From Deltaproteobacteria bacterium (GTDB lineage Bacteria > Desulfobacterota > Desulfuromonadia > Desulfuromonadales > BM103): DNA of 51,581 nucleotides. Each line of letters opens with the position of its first letter. Within the stretch, counting starts at the first letter, position 1. The notes beneath the pieces were generated by a model. That model saw only the letters and a program-made list of their open reading frames with translations, was not told the DNA's origin and made no database searches. The translations under genes and the position numbers were made by a program. Shown in pieces: positions 17,451 through 26,313 of the stretch. The DNA is taken from positions 1 to 51,581 of the forward strand of contig JAJRRB010000056.1 of the NCBI GenBank assembly GCA_024279915.1, in the 5' to 3' direction.

Positions 17451-17480
17451 TTGCACTGGCGTAAAATAGTGTAAAATAAT
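17451..17480 (+). promoter_or_regulatory. Candidate sigma70 promoter of the uspA gene
   Basis: TTGCAC (17451-17456) and AATAAT (17475-17480) are separated by 18 bases, directly after the dctPQM terminator and about 57 bases before the uspA start. Confidence 0.4.
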
Positions 17481-17537
17481 AGCAGAGAATGAAACCTTCA
17501 GAATCTTACCAAACATCGCAAACTAGGAGGAGCCATC

Positions 17538-18026
17538 ATGTTGCCAGCCTACAAAAACATCTTGATCGCAACTGATCTGACCCCAAACTCGGAGCATGCC
17601 TTCAAGCATACAGTCCTCCTGGCCAGGCATTCGAAAGCAAAAATCCACCTGCTACACGTTGTTCCAGAAGTTGACTCAAGCTTTCGCAGCTATGTCTCAT
17701 CCATGATGGGAGAAGGAAAATTGGAAGAGTTTGAAGCACGGCATGAGGACCATGCACGGAATGAGCTAAAAAAAGAGCTGGAAGAATTTGCTCGTACTGA
17801 GCTGGTAAATTTTCCCGAAGATTTCAAGAACATCGCCAGCATCGAAGTTGTTCACGGCCGCGCGGTTTCTCAGATACTACAGACTGCGGACAAAATTGCA
17901 GCTGATGTCATCGTTATGGGAACGCACGGCAAGGGCGTTCTTGGGCACACTTTTCTTGGCAGTGTCGCTGAGAAAGTTTTGCAAAAATCGAAAAGACCGG
18001 TTTTCATCATCCCTATACCGGAGTAG
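17538..18026 (+). CDS. Universal stress protein, UspA family
   Basis: A single-domain Usp protein of 162 residues. The N-terminus YKNILIATDLTPNSEHAF and the ATP-binding motif GTHGKGVLGHTFLGS (spacing G-x2-G-x9-G-S) mark it as an ATP-binding Usp. AGGAGG lies before the ATG. It has its own promoter candidate and is bounded by terminators on both sides, so it appears monocistronic. In Halomonas a Usp protein (TeaD) modulates the TeaABC TRAP transporter, so the position after dctPQM may not be chance, but that link is inference. Confidence 0.93.
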   Translation: MLPAYKNILIATDLTPNSEHAFKHTVLLARHSKAKIHLLHVVPEVDSSFRSYVSSMMGEGKLEEFEARHEDHARNELKKELEEFARTELVNFPEDFKNIASIEVVHGRAVSQILQTADKIAADVIVMGTHGKGVLGHTFLGSVAEKVLQKSKRPVFIIPIPE

Positions 18027-18057
18027 GCAACCCCACAGCAAGCTTACAGTGAATGAG

Positions 18058-18099
18058 AAAAGAGGAGGACCGCTTAAACCGAAGTGGCCCTCCTCTTTT
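18058..18099. terminator. Bidirectional terminator between uspA and the TAXI permease gene
   Basis: AAAAGAGGAGG pairs perfectly with CCTCCTCTTTT, and six more pairs continue inward after one mismatch. A- and T-runs at the two ends make it work in both directions, between two convergent genes. Confidence 0.85.
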
Positions 18100-18155
18100 G
18101 TATTGTCTGCTTGAAATTCTGCCATCTCAGGGTTCGAGCTACCAGAAGATTAGAA

Positions 18156-19880
18156 TTACGTGGACTGCTTTTTACCAAATACCGACCGAATCCAAATACC
18201 GCTGAGCAGATAGGAGTAGAGCCATGTACCAAAAATAATAAAAACAAAGGCCTTGACGATGTCCATTGTCGTTCCATCGAGTGAGAAACCGGGAACGAAG
18301 CCAAACAGCAGAGGGCCAAGGTAGAGGAACTTGGCAAACTTGAAGGCAGAAAATGCGGTCTTCCACATATTGGCCTTGGCAATGGTGGCACCGGCAAAGG
18401 CGGCGATACAAACCGGCGGAGTAATATTGGAATCCTGAGACAGCCAGTAGACTATCATATGAGAGGCGAGCACATTCACACCCAGGTGAGTCAGAGCCGG
18501 AACGGCAACCACCGCCGTGATCAGATAGGCTGCGGTTACGGGAACTCCCATGCCCAGGACAAGGGAGGCCAGAGCAATCAGCACGATGGTCATCAGCAGC
18601 GAACCGCCGGCAAGCTCAATGACGATATCAGCAAAAGTCAAAACCAGTCCGCTGTAGGTCAGAACACCGATAATAATACCGATAACCCCAACTGTTGCAC
18701 CGATTTTGAGACTGCTTTCGGCACCGTTGCGTGCCGCTTCCAGGAATTCCTTCGGGCCAATTCGGGTCTCCTTGCGAACCCACGCGACAGCAATGCAGGA
18801 GACAAGGCCAAGGATGGCTGCGTAACCAGGTGAGTAGCCGTAAAGCATGAAAATGGTGATTACTATAAGGGGTAGAGTGTAGTACCACTCTTTCTTGAAA
18901 ATCTCCCAGGCGCTGTGTTCTGATTTTTCTCCAACGATATTCAGTTTCTTGGCTTCGTAGTGAACCATGACGAAAACGCTGAAAAAATACATCAGAGCCG
19001 GAAAGAGGGCGACAAGCATGATTCGCGAGTAGGGTTCTCCAGTCAATTCGGCCATGATGAAGCCGCCGGCGCCCATGATCGGTGGCATGAACATGCCACC
19101 AATTGAAGCGGCAGGTTCAATACCGCCCGCCATGTGCGGTTTAAAGCCGGCCTTTTTCATCATCGGAATGGTGAAGGCCCCGGTCGAGACGACATTGGCG
19201 ATGGCACTGCCCGAAATAGAGCCGAACAGGCCGGAAGCGATGACGGCAACCTTGCCAGGGCCACCAATCTTATGCCCCACAGCCGCCAGAGGGAAGTCGA
19301 TAAAGAATTTCTGCGCGCCGCATTTTTCCAGAAAGGCACCGAACAGGACAAAGAGCAGAATGTAAGTAGCCAGGACATTAGCCATGATGCCGAAGATGCC
19401 GTCGCTTTTGTAAAAAATTGAGACGCAAAGCTCCGGGAAACTCGCACCGGCATGCGAGATGAGATCCGGCATGTAGTCGCCGTATACGCCATAGGTGAGC
19501 ATAACGACACCGATAACGACAAAGATATTACCAACCACACGTCGGGCCAGTTCAATGCTGACCAGGACACCGGCAACAGCCATGACTGTGTCCAGGGTTG
19601 TTTCGATGCCGGTGCGGTAATTGATGACTTCAAAGTTGTAAATCCAATAACTGATGGTTACAACTGAGACGGTAATCAAGAGATAATCGACAACCCGCAT
19701 CAATGTAGATTTAGACTTGTACAAGAGGAACACGAGAACATAGGTGATAATGACGTAAATGCCCCGATGGTACTGGGTGGCTGCCGGAGAGATTACAGCA
19801 GCATAACAGTAGAATAGCAGTAAAAAGAGAGCGCATACGTCAAAAAATATCTGCTCAAATCGTTTTAAGTCTTTATACAC
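18156..19880 (-). CDS. TRAP transporter permease, fused 4TM/12TM subunit (TAXI type)
   Basis: The 574-residue membrane protein joins the small (about 1-130) and large (about 130-574) TRAP permease subunits in one chain, as is usual for TAXI systems. The large-subunit part carries GLFGSISGSAIANVVSTGAFTIP, EPAASIGGMFMPPIMGAGGF and SQDSNITPPVCIAAFAGA, the signatures of the DctM-like core. The start is GTG 19880 with GAGG seven bases before it. The receptor gene lies just upstream in the same direction, separated by a strong hairpin. It imports a solute using an ion gradient; the solute is unknown. Confidence 0.93.
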   Translation of the reverse strand: MYKDLKRFEQIFFDVCALFLLLFYCYAAVISPAATQYHRGIYVIITYVLVFLLYKSKSTLMRVVDYLLITVSVVTISYWIYNFEVINYRTGIETTLDTVMAVAGVLVSIELARRVVGNIFVVIGVVMLTYGVYGDYMPDLISHAGASFPELCVSIFYKSDGIFGIMANVLATYILLFVLFGAFLEKCGAQKFFIDFPLAAVGHKIGGPGKVAVIASGLFGSISGSAIANVVSTGAFTIPMMKKAGFKPHMAGGIEPAASIGGMFMPPIMGAGGFIMAELTGEPYSRIMLVALFPALMYFFSVFVMVHYEAKKLNIVGEKSEHSAWEIFKKEWYYTLPLIVITIFMLYGYSPGYAAILGLVSCIAVAWVRKETRIGPKEFLEAARNGAESSLKIGATVGVIGIIIGVLTYSGLVLTFADIVIELAGGSLLMTIVLIALASLVLGMGVPVTAAYLITAVVAVPALTHLGVNVLASHMIVYWLSQDSNITPPVCIAAFAGATIAKANMWKTAFSAFKFAKFLYLGPLLFGFVPGFSLDGTTMDIVKAFVFIIFGTWLYSYLLSGIWIRSVFGKKQST

Positions 19881-19993
19881 GTAGAACCTCGAGGAAGTTG
19901 AAGATTCAGTAAAAATTTGGGAACACGTAATAATGAATAAAAGGGATGAGCCAGTTATTCACTATTTCCTGTTCCCCAAGCCAGCAGAAGGTA

Positions 19994-20025
19994 TCGGGAC
20001 AGGACACCGGAGCGTCCTGTCCCGA
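19994..20025 (-). promoter_or_regulatory. Intercistronic 12-bp hairpin between TAXI receptor and permease genes
   Basis: TCGGGACAGGAC pairs perfectly with GTCCTGTCCCGA around an eight-base loop, about 25 bases after the receptor stop. No T-run follows, so it is more likely an mRNA-stabilising element or leaky attenuator than a full terminator. Confidence 0.65.
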
Positions 20026-20049
20026 AAGAGGTGCAGTTACGAGAAGGAC

Positions 20050-21009
20050 TTAGAGAACCCCTTTCTCTTTCCAGAACTTGATTGCGCCCGGATGCAGCGG
20101 AGTGACGATGCCATCAGCACCTTTCTTGACAGACATTGCCTTAAAGGTCTTCTTCTGGGCAACCATGTGCGCCAGACCTTCGTCGGTGAAGATTGCGGTA
20201 AGAAGCTTGTAGACGACGTCATCAGAAACATTCTTGTTGGCTACCCAAAGAGCTGAATCCTGGAAGGACGGTGTGTCGACGTCGACTCCCTTGTAGGTAC
20301 CTGCGGGGACAGTGAGTTTGCCGAAATAGGGATATTTTTTGTAGAATCCTGAGGATTCTGCATCAGCACCCAGATTGACCAATTCAATATCGTTGGTCTG
20401 GGCTGCCATAATTACAGCACCAGAGGGGAATGCGGTGAAGAGCCAGAACGCATCCAGCTGCTTGTTGCCGAAAGCAGCCGCAGCATCATTGTAGCCCATG
20501 GCGTTGCGCTCAATTTTATCCCAGACGCCCATGTGATTGAAAAAGAGGTCGCAGTTGGCAAAAGCACCTGAACCGGCATTACCTACGCCGACTTTTTTAC
20601 CGACCAGATCCTTGACCGACTTAATGCCGGAGCCCTTGCGTACAACCAGCTGTGCCGGGGCGCCATAAAGGAAAGCAACCGCACGGACATCAGTATATTT
20701 CTTCGTATCATTTTTCATCAGTCCATTAGCGCCGAGATAAACATGACCGGAATAAACTGTAGCAAAGTCCATTTTACCGGCATTGACCTTACGCAGGTTT
20801 TCAACCGAGCCAGCCGAAGATTGTGCCTTGACCGTAAAAGACTCTATCGCCTTGACCGGTTTGTACACCTGGATGGCGTTGGCAACAGTCTGGAATGTAC
20901 CACCAGCCGGGCCACCACCAAAAACGATACGATCCTTGGCAAGAGCCGGCATTGCCAGAGCGAGAGACGCCACGACCGCTAACGAAAGAACTTTGCTGAG
21001 CATTCTCAT
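20050..21009 (-). CDS. TAXI family TRAP transporter solute-binding protein
   Basis: This periplasmic receptor has 319 residues. A signal peptide (cleavage near ALA-KD at about 24) is followed by IVFGGGPAGGTFQTVANAI, the hallmark start of the TAXI family. Further family blocks are SSAGSVENLRKVNAGKMDFA, VGKKVGVGNAGSGAFANCD and ALWVANKNVSDDVVYKLLTAIF. GGAG lies eight bases before the ATG. TAXI receptors are reported to bind glutamate or other dicarboxylates in some species; no ligand can be assigned here. It is the first gene of a two-gene unit with the fused permease. Confidence 0.94.
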   Translation of the reverse strand: MRMLSKVLSLAVVASLALAMPALAKDRIVFGGGPAGGTFQTVANAIQVYKPVKAIESFTVKAQSSAGSVENLRKVNAGKMDFATVYSGHVYLGANGLMKNDTKKYTDVRAVAFLYGAPAQLVVRKGSGIKSVKDLVGKKVGVGNAGSGAFANCDLFFNHMGVWDKIERNAMGYNDAAAAFGNKQLDAFWLFTAFPSGAVIMAAQTNDIELVNLGADAESSGFYKKYPYFGKLTVPAGTYKGVDVDTPSFQDSALWVANKNVSDDVVYKLLTAIFTDEGLAHMVAQKKTFKAMSVKKGADGIVTPLHPGAIKFWKEKGVL

Positions 21010-21141
21010 TTCTCTTCTCCTTTGTTGGGGTTATCTTGCAATCAACCGCGACATAACAAGCGTTCTTCTTTCCTCCTCATCTCAACAAGAAGAACAGTAT
21101 CAAGAAAAGAGGAATTTGAAAAACAATTATAAGTTACCATT

Positions 21142-21166
21142 TTGACAAAGTTTTTTGGGGTGTCAA
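21142..21166 (-). promoter_or_regulatory. Inverted TTGACA/TGTCAA pair upstream of the TAXI receptor
   Basis: TTGACA (21142-21147) and TGTCAA (21161-21166) form a 6-bp inverted repeat. The right copy is a perfect minus-strand -35 box, but the -10 at the correct distance (AAAATG) is poor, so the promoter would need help or the dyad is an operator. The rest of 21010-21240 shows nothing clear. Confidence 0.3.
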
Positions 21167-21242
21167 GTCTAAGTTAGAATTGTATTAGAAGGGAGCTTTG
21201 GTAAAAATTGAGTAAGAAGTGACAACCTTGATGAATAATGAT

Positions 21243-21464
21243 CTATTTCACAGAGGTTGCTTCCGGGATGATTGCAGGCAAGTTGAGGGTAAACCGGGGG
21301 CCACTTCCCGGCATGGCATCCAGAAGATGCCGTGCCATGAACGCATCGGCAAAAAAAGCCGACTGGCGTTTCAGGTCCTCTGACGAGGCAAAATGACTAT
21401 TGCCAATCGGTCCGCCGATATGGGTAGGACGATTCTGGGACCCTTCAGCAACATCAAGCCTCAT
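21243..21464 (-). CDS. Possible small protein coupled to the E2-like gene (unrecognised)
   Basis: This open frame of 73 residues starts at ATG 21464, overlapping the last codons and stop of the E2-like gene; AGGAAC lies nine bases before it. The product (beginning MRLDVAEGSQNRPTHIGG, ending TLNLPAIIPEATSVK) is soluble, with no family I recognise. Codon use looks plausible for coding, but the ORF is short and may be a chance frame or a gene remnant. Confidence 0.3.
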   Translation of the reverse strand: MRLDVAEGSQNRPTHIGGPIGNSHFASSEDLKRQSAFFADAFMARHLLDAMPGSGPRFTLNLPAIIPEATSVK

Positions 21465-22179
21465 CAAAGCAGGTTCCTGCAATCAGGGTCACAGGTGCCT
21501 CCAGGTAACTCCTCAGAGAATCGAGGAACTCGGCAGCATCCGCTCCATCAAGAATCCGATGGTCTGAAGAAAGAGTAACACGCACCATAGGCGCGACCAC
21601 AAGCTCTTCATGTTCGTCGACCACGACTTCACCCTTGACGGTACCAACGGCCAGAACAGCGGCCTGCGGCGGGGTTACAATTGCAGCAAAAGACTCCACC
21701 CCGAGCATGCCCATGTTGGAGATAGTAAAAGTTCCACCTTCCTGATCATCATCAGAAAGGTGACCACGATGAGCCTTTTCCGCTAAGGCTACAGCAGACT
21801 GGCCGAGCTGTTTCAGAGACAACTGCTCGACATTTTTAATAACGGGATAGTACAAGCCACCTTCTGTCGCAACAGCCATTGCCAGATTGATATGGGGTTG
21901 CTCAACCGCCTCTCCATCGACCCAGTGACTGTTCACCCAAGGATGTTCTTTCAGCGCTGCTGAAGCTGCCGCCATAATAAAGTCGTTGATTGTTATGCCA
22001 AGGTCCTTGCGAAAACGAATAATATCTGTCATATCAACAGCGATAGTCACAAAGAAATGTGGTTTATTCTGCCAACTATCAACCATTTTTCGTTCCATCA
22101 AACGACGGACACGCACCAACTTCTTGCCACTTGAATCAGCTTTCACTGAAGTACCGACATCATGCTCTTTCTCAGACAT
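21454..22179 (-). CDS. Stand-alone 2-oxoacid dehydrogenase acyltransferase (E2) catalytic-domain protein
   Basis: This 241-residue protein is only the catalytic part of an E2 dihydrolipoamide acyltransferase. VRVRRLMERKMVDSWQNKPH (about 26-45) is the usual start of that domain, and SSDHRILDGADAAEF near the end holds the catalytic His and Asp of DHRxxDG. No lipoyl domain or subunit-binding domain precedes it, and no E1 or E3 gene is nearby. The frame extends to 22341, but ATG 22179, after AAAGGGAT, starts the protein sensibly. It may be an acyltransferase of the chloramphenicol acetyltransferase superfamily with another acyl carrier, or may act with E2 proteins elsewhere. The substrate is unknown. 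Confidence 0.88.
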   Translation of the reverse strand: MSEKEHDVGTSVKADSSGKKLVRVRRLMERKMVDSWQNKPHFFVTIAVDMTDIIRFRKDLGITINDFIMAAASAALKEHPWVNSHWVDGEAVEQPHINLAMAVATEGGLYYPVIKNVEQLSLKQLGQSAVALAEKAHRGHLSDDDQEGGTFTISNMGMLGVESFAAIVTPPQAAVLAVGTVKGEVVVDEHEELVVAPMVRVTLSSDHRILDGADAAEFLDSLRSYLEAPVTLIAGTCFDEA

Positions 22180-22398
22180 AACAGTAATCCCTTTAAGGCT
22201 GTTTAGAGTTGTAACGTGAGATTTGGACAGCAATCGACTCCGAGTTGTACAGTGTGGATCCTCTAGCGTTTCATTGTAAAGCAGGTAGCTATTAATTACT
22301 AGGAGGTGTACATGGGATGGAGGAGTGAATGAATCTTTCAAATCAGCACTTCTTGTAACAGTACAATAAACTGACGTATAGCCATCACGTTAAAACAG

Positions 22399-22431
22399 AA
22401 AAAGCCCAGAACAAGGGTTCCGGACTTTTTT
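22399..22431 (-). terminator. Rho-independent terminator after the zinc-ribbon gene
   Basis: A stem of about 14 bp (minus strand AAAAAGTCCGGAAC with GTTCTGGGCTTTTT, two G-T pairs, CCTT loop) lies about 25 bases after the stop of the 51-residue gene. The T-run is built into the 3' arm. Confidence 0.8.
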
Positions 22432-22453
22432 CTGTTATCTACATTATATCGGC

Positions 22454-22609
22454 TCAGCCAAGAAAAACATTATGGCTACGAGCACGATTAGCTAGAATCG
22501 TCGGGTCTACCACCTCACCACAGGAGCAACACTTCCACGCATCAAAAGCACGTACAAAATCATAATATTTTTCAGCATACATGCGGGCTTTACACTTGGG
22601 ACATCTCAT
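22454..22609 (-). CDS. Small zinc-ribbon protein (51 residues)
   Basis: The frame starts at ATG 22607-22609, with a perfect AGGAGG six bases upstream, and ends at TGA 22454-22456. The product opens MRCPKCKARMYAEKYYDF and contains WKCCSCGEVVD, giving two CxxC pairs about 20 residues apart that should bind one zinc ion. The tail is basic. Similar short proteins are, to my memory, common in Geobacter-like genomes, without a known function; nucleic-acid or protein binding is a fair guess. A promoter candidate and a strong terminator frame it as a single-gene unit. Confidence 0.85.
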   Translation of the reverse strand: MRCPKCKARMYAEKYYDFVRAFDAWKCCSCGEVVDPTILANRARSHNVFLG

Positions 22610-22673
22610 GGCTTTCCTCCTGTTCAATCTAATTACAAAAGATCACGTATTTATCAGAATGTATATATGGAGT

Positions 22674-22703
22674 ATTACACAAGACGTGCCAACTTTATGA
22701 CAA
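22674..22703 (-). promoter_or_regulatory. Sigma70 promoter of the zinc-ribbon gene
   Basis: On the minus strand TTGTCA (22698-22703) and TGTAAT (22674-22679), each five of six to consensus, are 18 bases apart. A start near 22667 leaves a leader of about 58 bases. Confidence 0.5.
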
Positions 22704-22764
22704 TTGGCGACCGCGAATGAAGATTATTTTAGTGACAATTTAACTTCACTACAGAAACAGCAAC

Positions 22765-23343
22765 TTACGCATCACCAAAGAATTCACTCCAATTAGAAAT
22801 TCGTTTTTTACCAATACCTTTCACCCTGATCAAGGCATCTAAACTCCCGAAATCGCCATTCTTTTGACGGTCGTTTTCTATCCGGTCAGCAAGGGCAGCA
22901 CCGATCCCTGGCAAAAAAGTCCAATCATTAATATTCATACGATCCGGGTGCAACGGAATTGACATTGCCACACGATGACTCGCTGGCATCCAACCACGCT
23001 GTATGATCTCAATTTTCCGATCTTTTTTGACGATTTGAAAACTTTCCCCTCCGTGCAACGGTTGAGACCAGTCAGAATCATCTGACAAAAACTCTGCCTG
23101 CGAAACTGTCGTCAATTTAATGACGGCAGAAAGGGGTAAACCGTCATAAATTTGATACACCCCTGACACCAGATCACCCCCCTTCAACTCAACATGCACA
23201 AAACCCTGCTCCACAGGCAAAAAAGCGGGGAGGTCTTCCTTTATGGAAGCCTCCCCGTTTAAAAGTACATATAAAAAAACCAGCATCGCCAGCACAGTAA
23301 ATGCTGGCGGTGCCTGAGAAAAGGATTTAGTCAGCATGATCAC
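22765..23343 (-). CDS. ComEA-like membrane-anchored helix-hairpin-helix protein
   Basis: The 192-residue protein has one N-terminal membrane segment (about 10-30), a middle region with an SLBB-like feel ([18 protein letters not shown]), and a C-terminal (HhH)2 module ([17 protein letters not shown], then [11 protein letters not shown]) as in ComEA. ComEA binds incoming DNA in the periplasm during transformation. The start is GTG 23343 or ATG 23337, both inside the end of cimA, so the two genes overlap. No other competence gene is nearby apart from the second HhH protein at 40563, so a role in DNA uptake is only a possibility. Confidence 0.75.
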   Translation of the reverse strand: MIMLTKSFSQAPPAFTVLAMLVFLYVLLNGEASIKEDLPAFLPVEQGFVHVELKGGDLVSGVYQIYDGLPLSAVIKLTTVSQAEFLSDDSDWSQPLHGGESFQIVKKDRKIEIIQRGWMPASHRVAMSIPLHPDRMNINDWTFLPGIGAALADRIENDRQKNGDFGSLDALIRVKGIGKKRISNWSEFFGDA

Positions 23344-24898
23344 GCATCAACTTGTACTGCACGGCATCAACCAGAGCATGATAAGAAGCATCGATGATAT
23401 TGTCACTAACACCAACGGTCCCCCATCGTTCAGTCTTATCTCCAGACTCGATCAAGACCCTCGTCACCGATGCAGTACCTTTCCCAGCTGGCAACACACG
23501 AACCTTGTAGTCAAGCAGTTTCATCTCTTTAAGTTGCGGATAAAACTGTGCAAGAGCTTTGCGCAGAGCATGGTCAAGAGCATTGACAGGACCACTACCC
23601 TCAGCAGCAGTATGTTCAATTCGCCCACCGACTTTGATCTGAATGGTCGCTTCTGAAGTCGGCATTTCATCTTCATGTCGTTTGGTATCGATCACCCTGA
23701 AACCGATGACGGAGAAAAAGTTCTGCAGTTCCCCCATGGCTCGTCGCATCAGTAGCTCGAAAGAGGCTTCAGCGCCTTCAAACTGGAAACCCTGGTTCTC
23801 AAGATTCTTAATATCTTCGAGGATTTCCAGAGTCACCGGGTCCTTGCTGTCCAGGTTGATATTGAACTGTTCGGCCTTGGCAAGGATATTGGCTCGGCCA
23901 GAAAGATCGGAGATCAGCACACGAGTCACATTACCAACCTTTTCAGGTCGGATATGTTCGTAAGTCTCCGGGTGGCGCTGGATAGCGGAAACATGTACAC
24001 CACCTTTATGGGCAAATGCAGAATTCCCGACATAAGCATGGTGTTTGTTCGGCACCAGATTGGCAAGTTCGTAAATATAACGTGAGGCAACCCGCAGACT
24101 CTGAAGTTGCTCATCAGAAACACATTCACGGCCCATTTTCAATTTCAGGGCAGGAATAATCGAACAGAGGTTGGCATTACCACAACGTTCACCGAAACCG
24201 TTGATCGTGCCCTGGACATGCACTGCGCCTTGTTCGATAGCAATCAAAGAATTGGCCACGGCACACTCGCTGTCATTGTGGGCATGAATGCCGAGTGGGG
24301 TCTTAATGCTTTTCTTGACCTTTTTGATGATATCGGCGACTTCATAAGGCATCGAGCCACCGTTAGTGTCGCAAAGGACGATACAATCGACAGCCGCCTG
24401 TTGTGCAGCTTCCAGAGTTTTGATTGCATACTCGGGATTCGCTTTGTAACCATCAAAAAAATGCTCGGCATCGTAAACAACTTCCGGCACATTCTCTTTC
24501 AGATAGGCCAGTGAGTCATAGATCAGTTCAACGTTTTCTTCCAGACTGATACGCAGTGCCTCACGCACATGAAAATCCCAGGTTTTGCCGAAAATTGTAA
24601 CCGTATCCGGCTCCGCCTGAACCAGGGTCTGGATGTTATTGTCCTGGGCTGGAGTCGTCTTGGCCCGACGCGTCGAGCCAAAAGCGGCGATCTTGGCATG
24701 ATTAAGGGTAATCTTCTTAACGTCTTTGAAAAATGCAATATCCTTGGGATTGGAGCCAGGCCAACCGCCTTCGATATAGTCGATACCAAGATCGTCAAGC
24801 ATCTGTGCGATGCGGATTTTATCCGCGACCAGAAATGAAACATCTTCAGCCTGGGTACCATCACGCAAAGTCGTATCGTACAGGAACACTCTACTCAT
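23327..24898 (-). CDS. cimA: (R)-citramalate synthase
   Basis: CimA condenses pyruvate and acetyl-CoA to citramalate, opening a threonine-independent route to isoleucine. The start [21 protein letters not shown] is the isopropylmalate/citramalate synthase signature. [16 protein letters not shown] and [12 protein letters not shown] carry active-site and metal-binding residues. The C-terminal third is a LeuA-type regulatory domain. At 523 residues, with the CimA-type [10 protein letters not shown] motif, it fits CimA of the Geobacter/Leptospira kind better than LeuA. ATG 24898 follows GGGGAG; the TTG five codons upstream overlaps that Shine-Dalgarno and is unlikely. It follows lysC by 59 bases. 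Confidence 0.93.
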   Translation of the reverse strand: MSRVFLYDTTLRDGTQAEDVSFLVADKIRIAQMLDDLGIDYIEGGWPGSNPKDIAFFKDVKKITLNHAKIAAFGSTRRAKTTPAQDNNIQTLVQAEPDTVTIFGKTWDFHVREALRISLEENVELIYDSLAYLKENVPEVVYDAEHFFDGYKANPEYAIKTLEAAQQAAVDCIVLCDTNGGSMPYEVADIIKKVKKSIKTPLGIHAHNDSECAVANSLIAIEQGAVHVQGTINGFGERCGNANLCSIIPALKLKMGRECVSDEQLQSLRVASRYIYELANLVPNKHHAYVGNSAFAHKGGVHVSAIQRHPETYEHIRPEKVGNVTRVLISDLSGRANILAKAEQFNINLDSKDPVTLEILEDIKNLENQGFQFEGAEASFELLMRRAMGELQNFFSVIGFRVIDTKRHEDEMPTSEATIQIKVGGRIEHTAAEGSGPVNALDHALRKALAQFYPQLKEMKLLDYKVRVLPAGKGTASVTRVLIESGDKTERWGTVGVSDNIIDASYHALVDAVQYKLMRDHAD

Positions 24899-24957
24899 CG
24901 ATCTACTCCCCAATCCTTAGCTCAAAAGATAAAGCCATCAGCTCAAAGAACAAGCCC

Positions 24958-26190
24958 CTATTCCTCAGTAATCTGCCCTTTATCTAATTCGAAGGCTGCA
25001 TGCAGGACACGAACCGCCAGTTCAGTGTATTTGTCATCAATAACACAAGAAACTTTAATTTCACTGGTCGAAATCATCTGAATATTAACCCCCTCCTCGG
25101 ATAGGGTTTCAAACATCTTACTCGCAATTCCCGAATGTGATCGCATACCGACACCAACGATCGAGACTTTGGCAATTGCCTCGTTGCTTTCTACCCCAGC
25201 AGCGCCAATTTTGGTAGCGGTATCCTCGACAATTTTAAGAGCTTTCTTAAAATCACCACGAGGTACTGTGAAGGTTAAATCGGTAGAGCCTTCATGAGAG
25301 ATATTCTGAATAATCATATCCACAGTGATGTTTGCTGTAGAGAGAGGAGAAAAAATCTGCGCTGCAATACCAGGCATATCCGGGACACGCACCACTGAAA
25401 TCTTTGCTTCATCTTTATTGTATGTAACTCCTGAAACCAGGACCGTTTCCATATCAGCATCCTCCTTCATCACCAGGGTCCCTGGATTGTTATTTAGGCT
25501 GGAACGTACGTGAACGATGACATTATACTTTTTGGCAAACTCAACGGAACGGATCTGCAGTACCTTTGATCCAAGCGAGGCCATTTCAAGCATCTCATCA
25601 TAAGAGATCTTTTCCATCTTGGTGGCCTCGGGGACAAGGCGCGGATCCGTGGTATAGACGCCGTCAACGTCTGTCAGTATCTCGCAAACATCTGCCTTCA
25701 ATGCCGCGGCAACAGCGACTGCCGAGGTGTCGGAACCACCACGTCCCAAGGTAGTAATATTATTTTCACGATCAATACCTTGAAACCCGGCAACAATAAC
25801 AATCGTGCCATTGTGTAGATCTTCGCGGATATTGGTATCCTGAATTTCTGAAATCCGGGCTTTAGAAGAAGAATCGTCCGTATAGATCGGGATCTGCCAA
25901 CCGAGGTAGCTCTTGGCTTTGTAGCCCATCGATTGCAGAGCCATCGACAGTAGGGCTATTGAGACCTGTTCTCCTGCAGCGACCAGAACGTCATATTCAC
26001 GCTCACTCGGAAACTCGCACATCTCTTCAGCTAAAGCGACCAGTTTGTTAGTTTCTCCAGCCATGGCTGAGACAACAACAACCATGTCGTTGCCCTCATC
26101 ATAGGTGCGCGCAACCCGCCGAGCTACATTCTGTATTTTTTCAACGGTGCCCACCGAAGTGCCACCGTACTTTTGTACAACCAATGCCAT
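24958..26190 (-). CDS. lysC: Aspartate kinase
   Basis: Aspartokinase (410 residues) makes aspartyl phosphate for lysine, threonine, methionine and diaminopimelate. The N-terminal amino-acid kinase domain has [24 protein letters not shown] and [12 protein letters not shown]. Two ACT domains (about 265-335 and 345-405) give feedback control by lysine and/or threonine; [18 protein letters not shown] is the second. Length and layout match monofunctional class II-like enzymes. AAGGAAC lies 11 bases before the ATG. It adjoins cimA, so aspartate-family and isoleucine synthesis are linked in this cluster. Confidence 0.96.
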   Translation of the reverse strand: MALVVQKYGGTSVGTVEKIQNVARRVARTYDEGNDMVVVVSAMAGETNKLVALAEEMCEFPSEREYDVLVAAGEQVSIALLSMALQSMGYKAKSYLGWQIPIYTDDSSSKARISEIQDTNIREDLHNGTIVIVAGFQGIDRENNITTLGRGGSDTSAVAVAAALKADVCEILTDVDGVYTTDPRLVPEATKMEKISYDEMLEMASLGSKVLQIRSVEFAKKYNVIVHVRSSLNNNPGTLVMKEDADMETVLVSGVTYNKDEAKISVVRVPDMPGIAAQIFSPLSTANITVDMIIQNISHEGSTDLTFTVPRGDFKKALKIVEDTATKIGAAGVESNEAIAKVSIVGVGMRSHSGIASKMFETLSEEGVNIQMISTSEIKVSCVIDDKYTELAVRVLHAAFELDKGQITEE

Positions 26191-26313
26191 CTGTGGTCGT
26201 TCCTTCCCGGTCTGTCTCCATCAGGAAACCTACCAATGTGAGATTTGCCCATACGGGCTAGATTGCCTTTAATAACAGTATTCATCTTGGCCGTCAAAGG
26301 TTTTAACGGCGAT

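Noticed and set aside
22670-22695. Sigma54-like TGGCACG upstream of the zinc-ribbon gene (minus strand)
   Set aside because: The -12 element is GTGT instead of TTGC at the right distance, and a better sigma70 promoter overlaps it.
26191-26313. Leader of lysC as a lysine riboswitch
   Set aside because: Only about 120 bases between tsaE and lysC, with no lysine-riboswitch-like conserved core seen.
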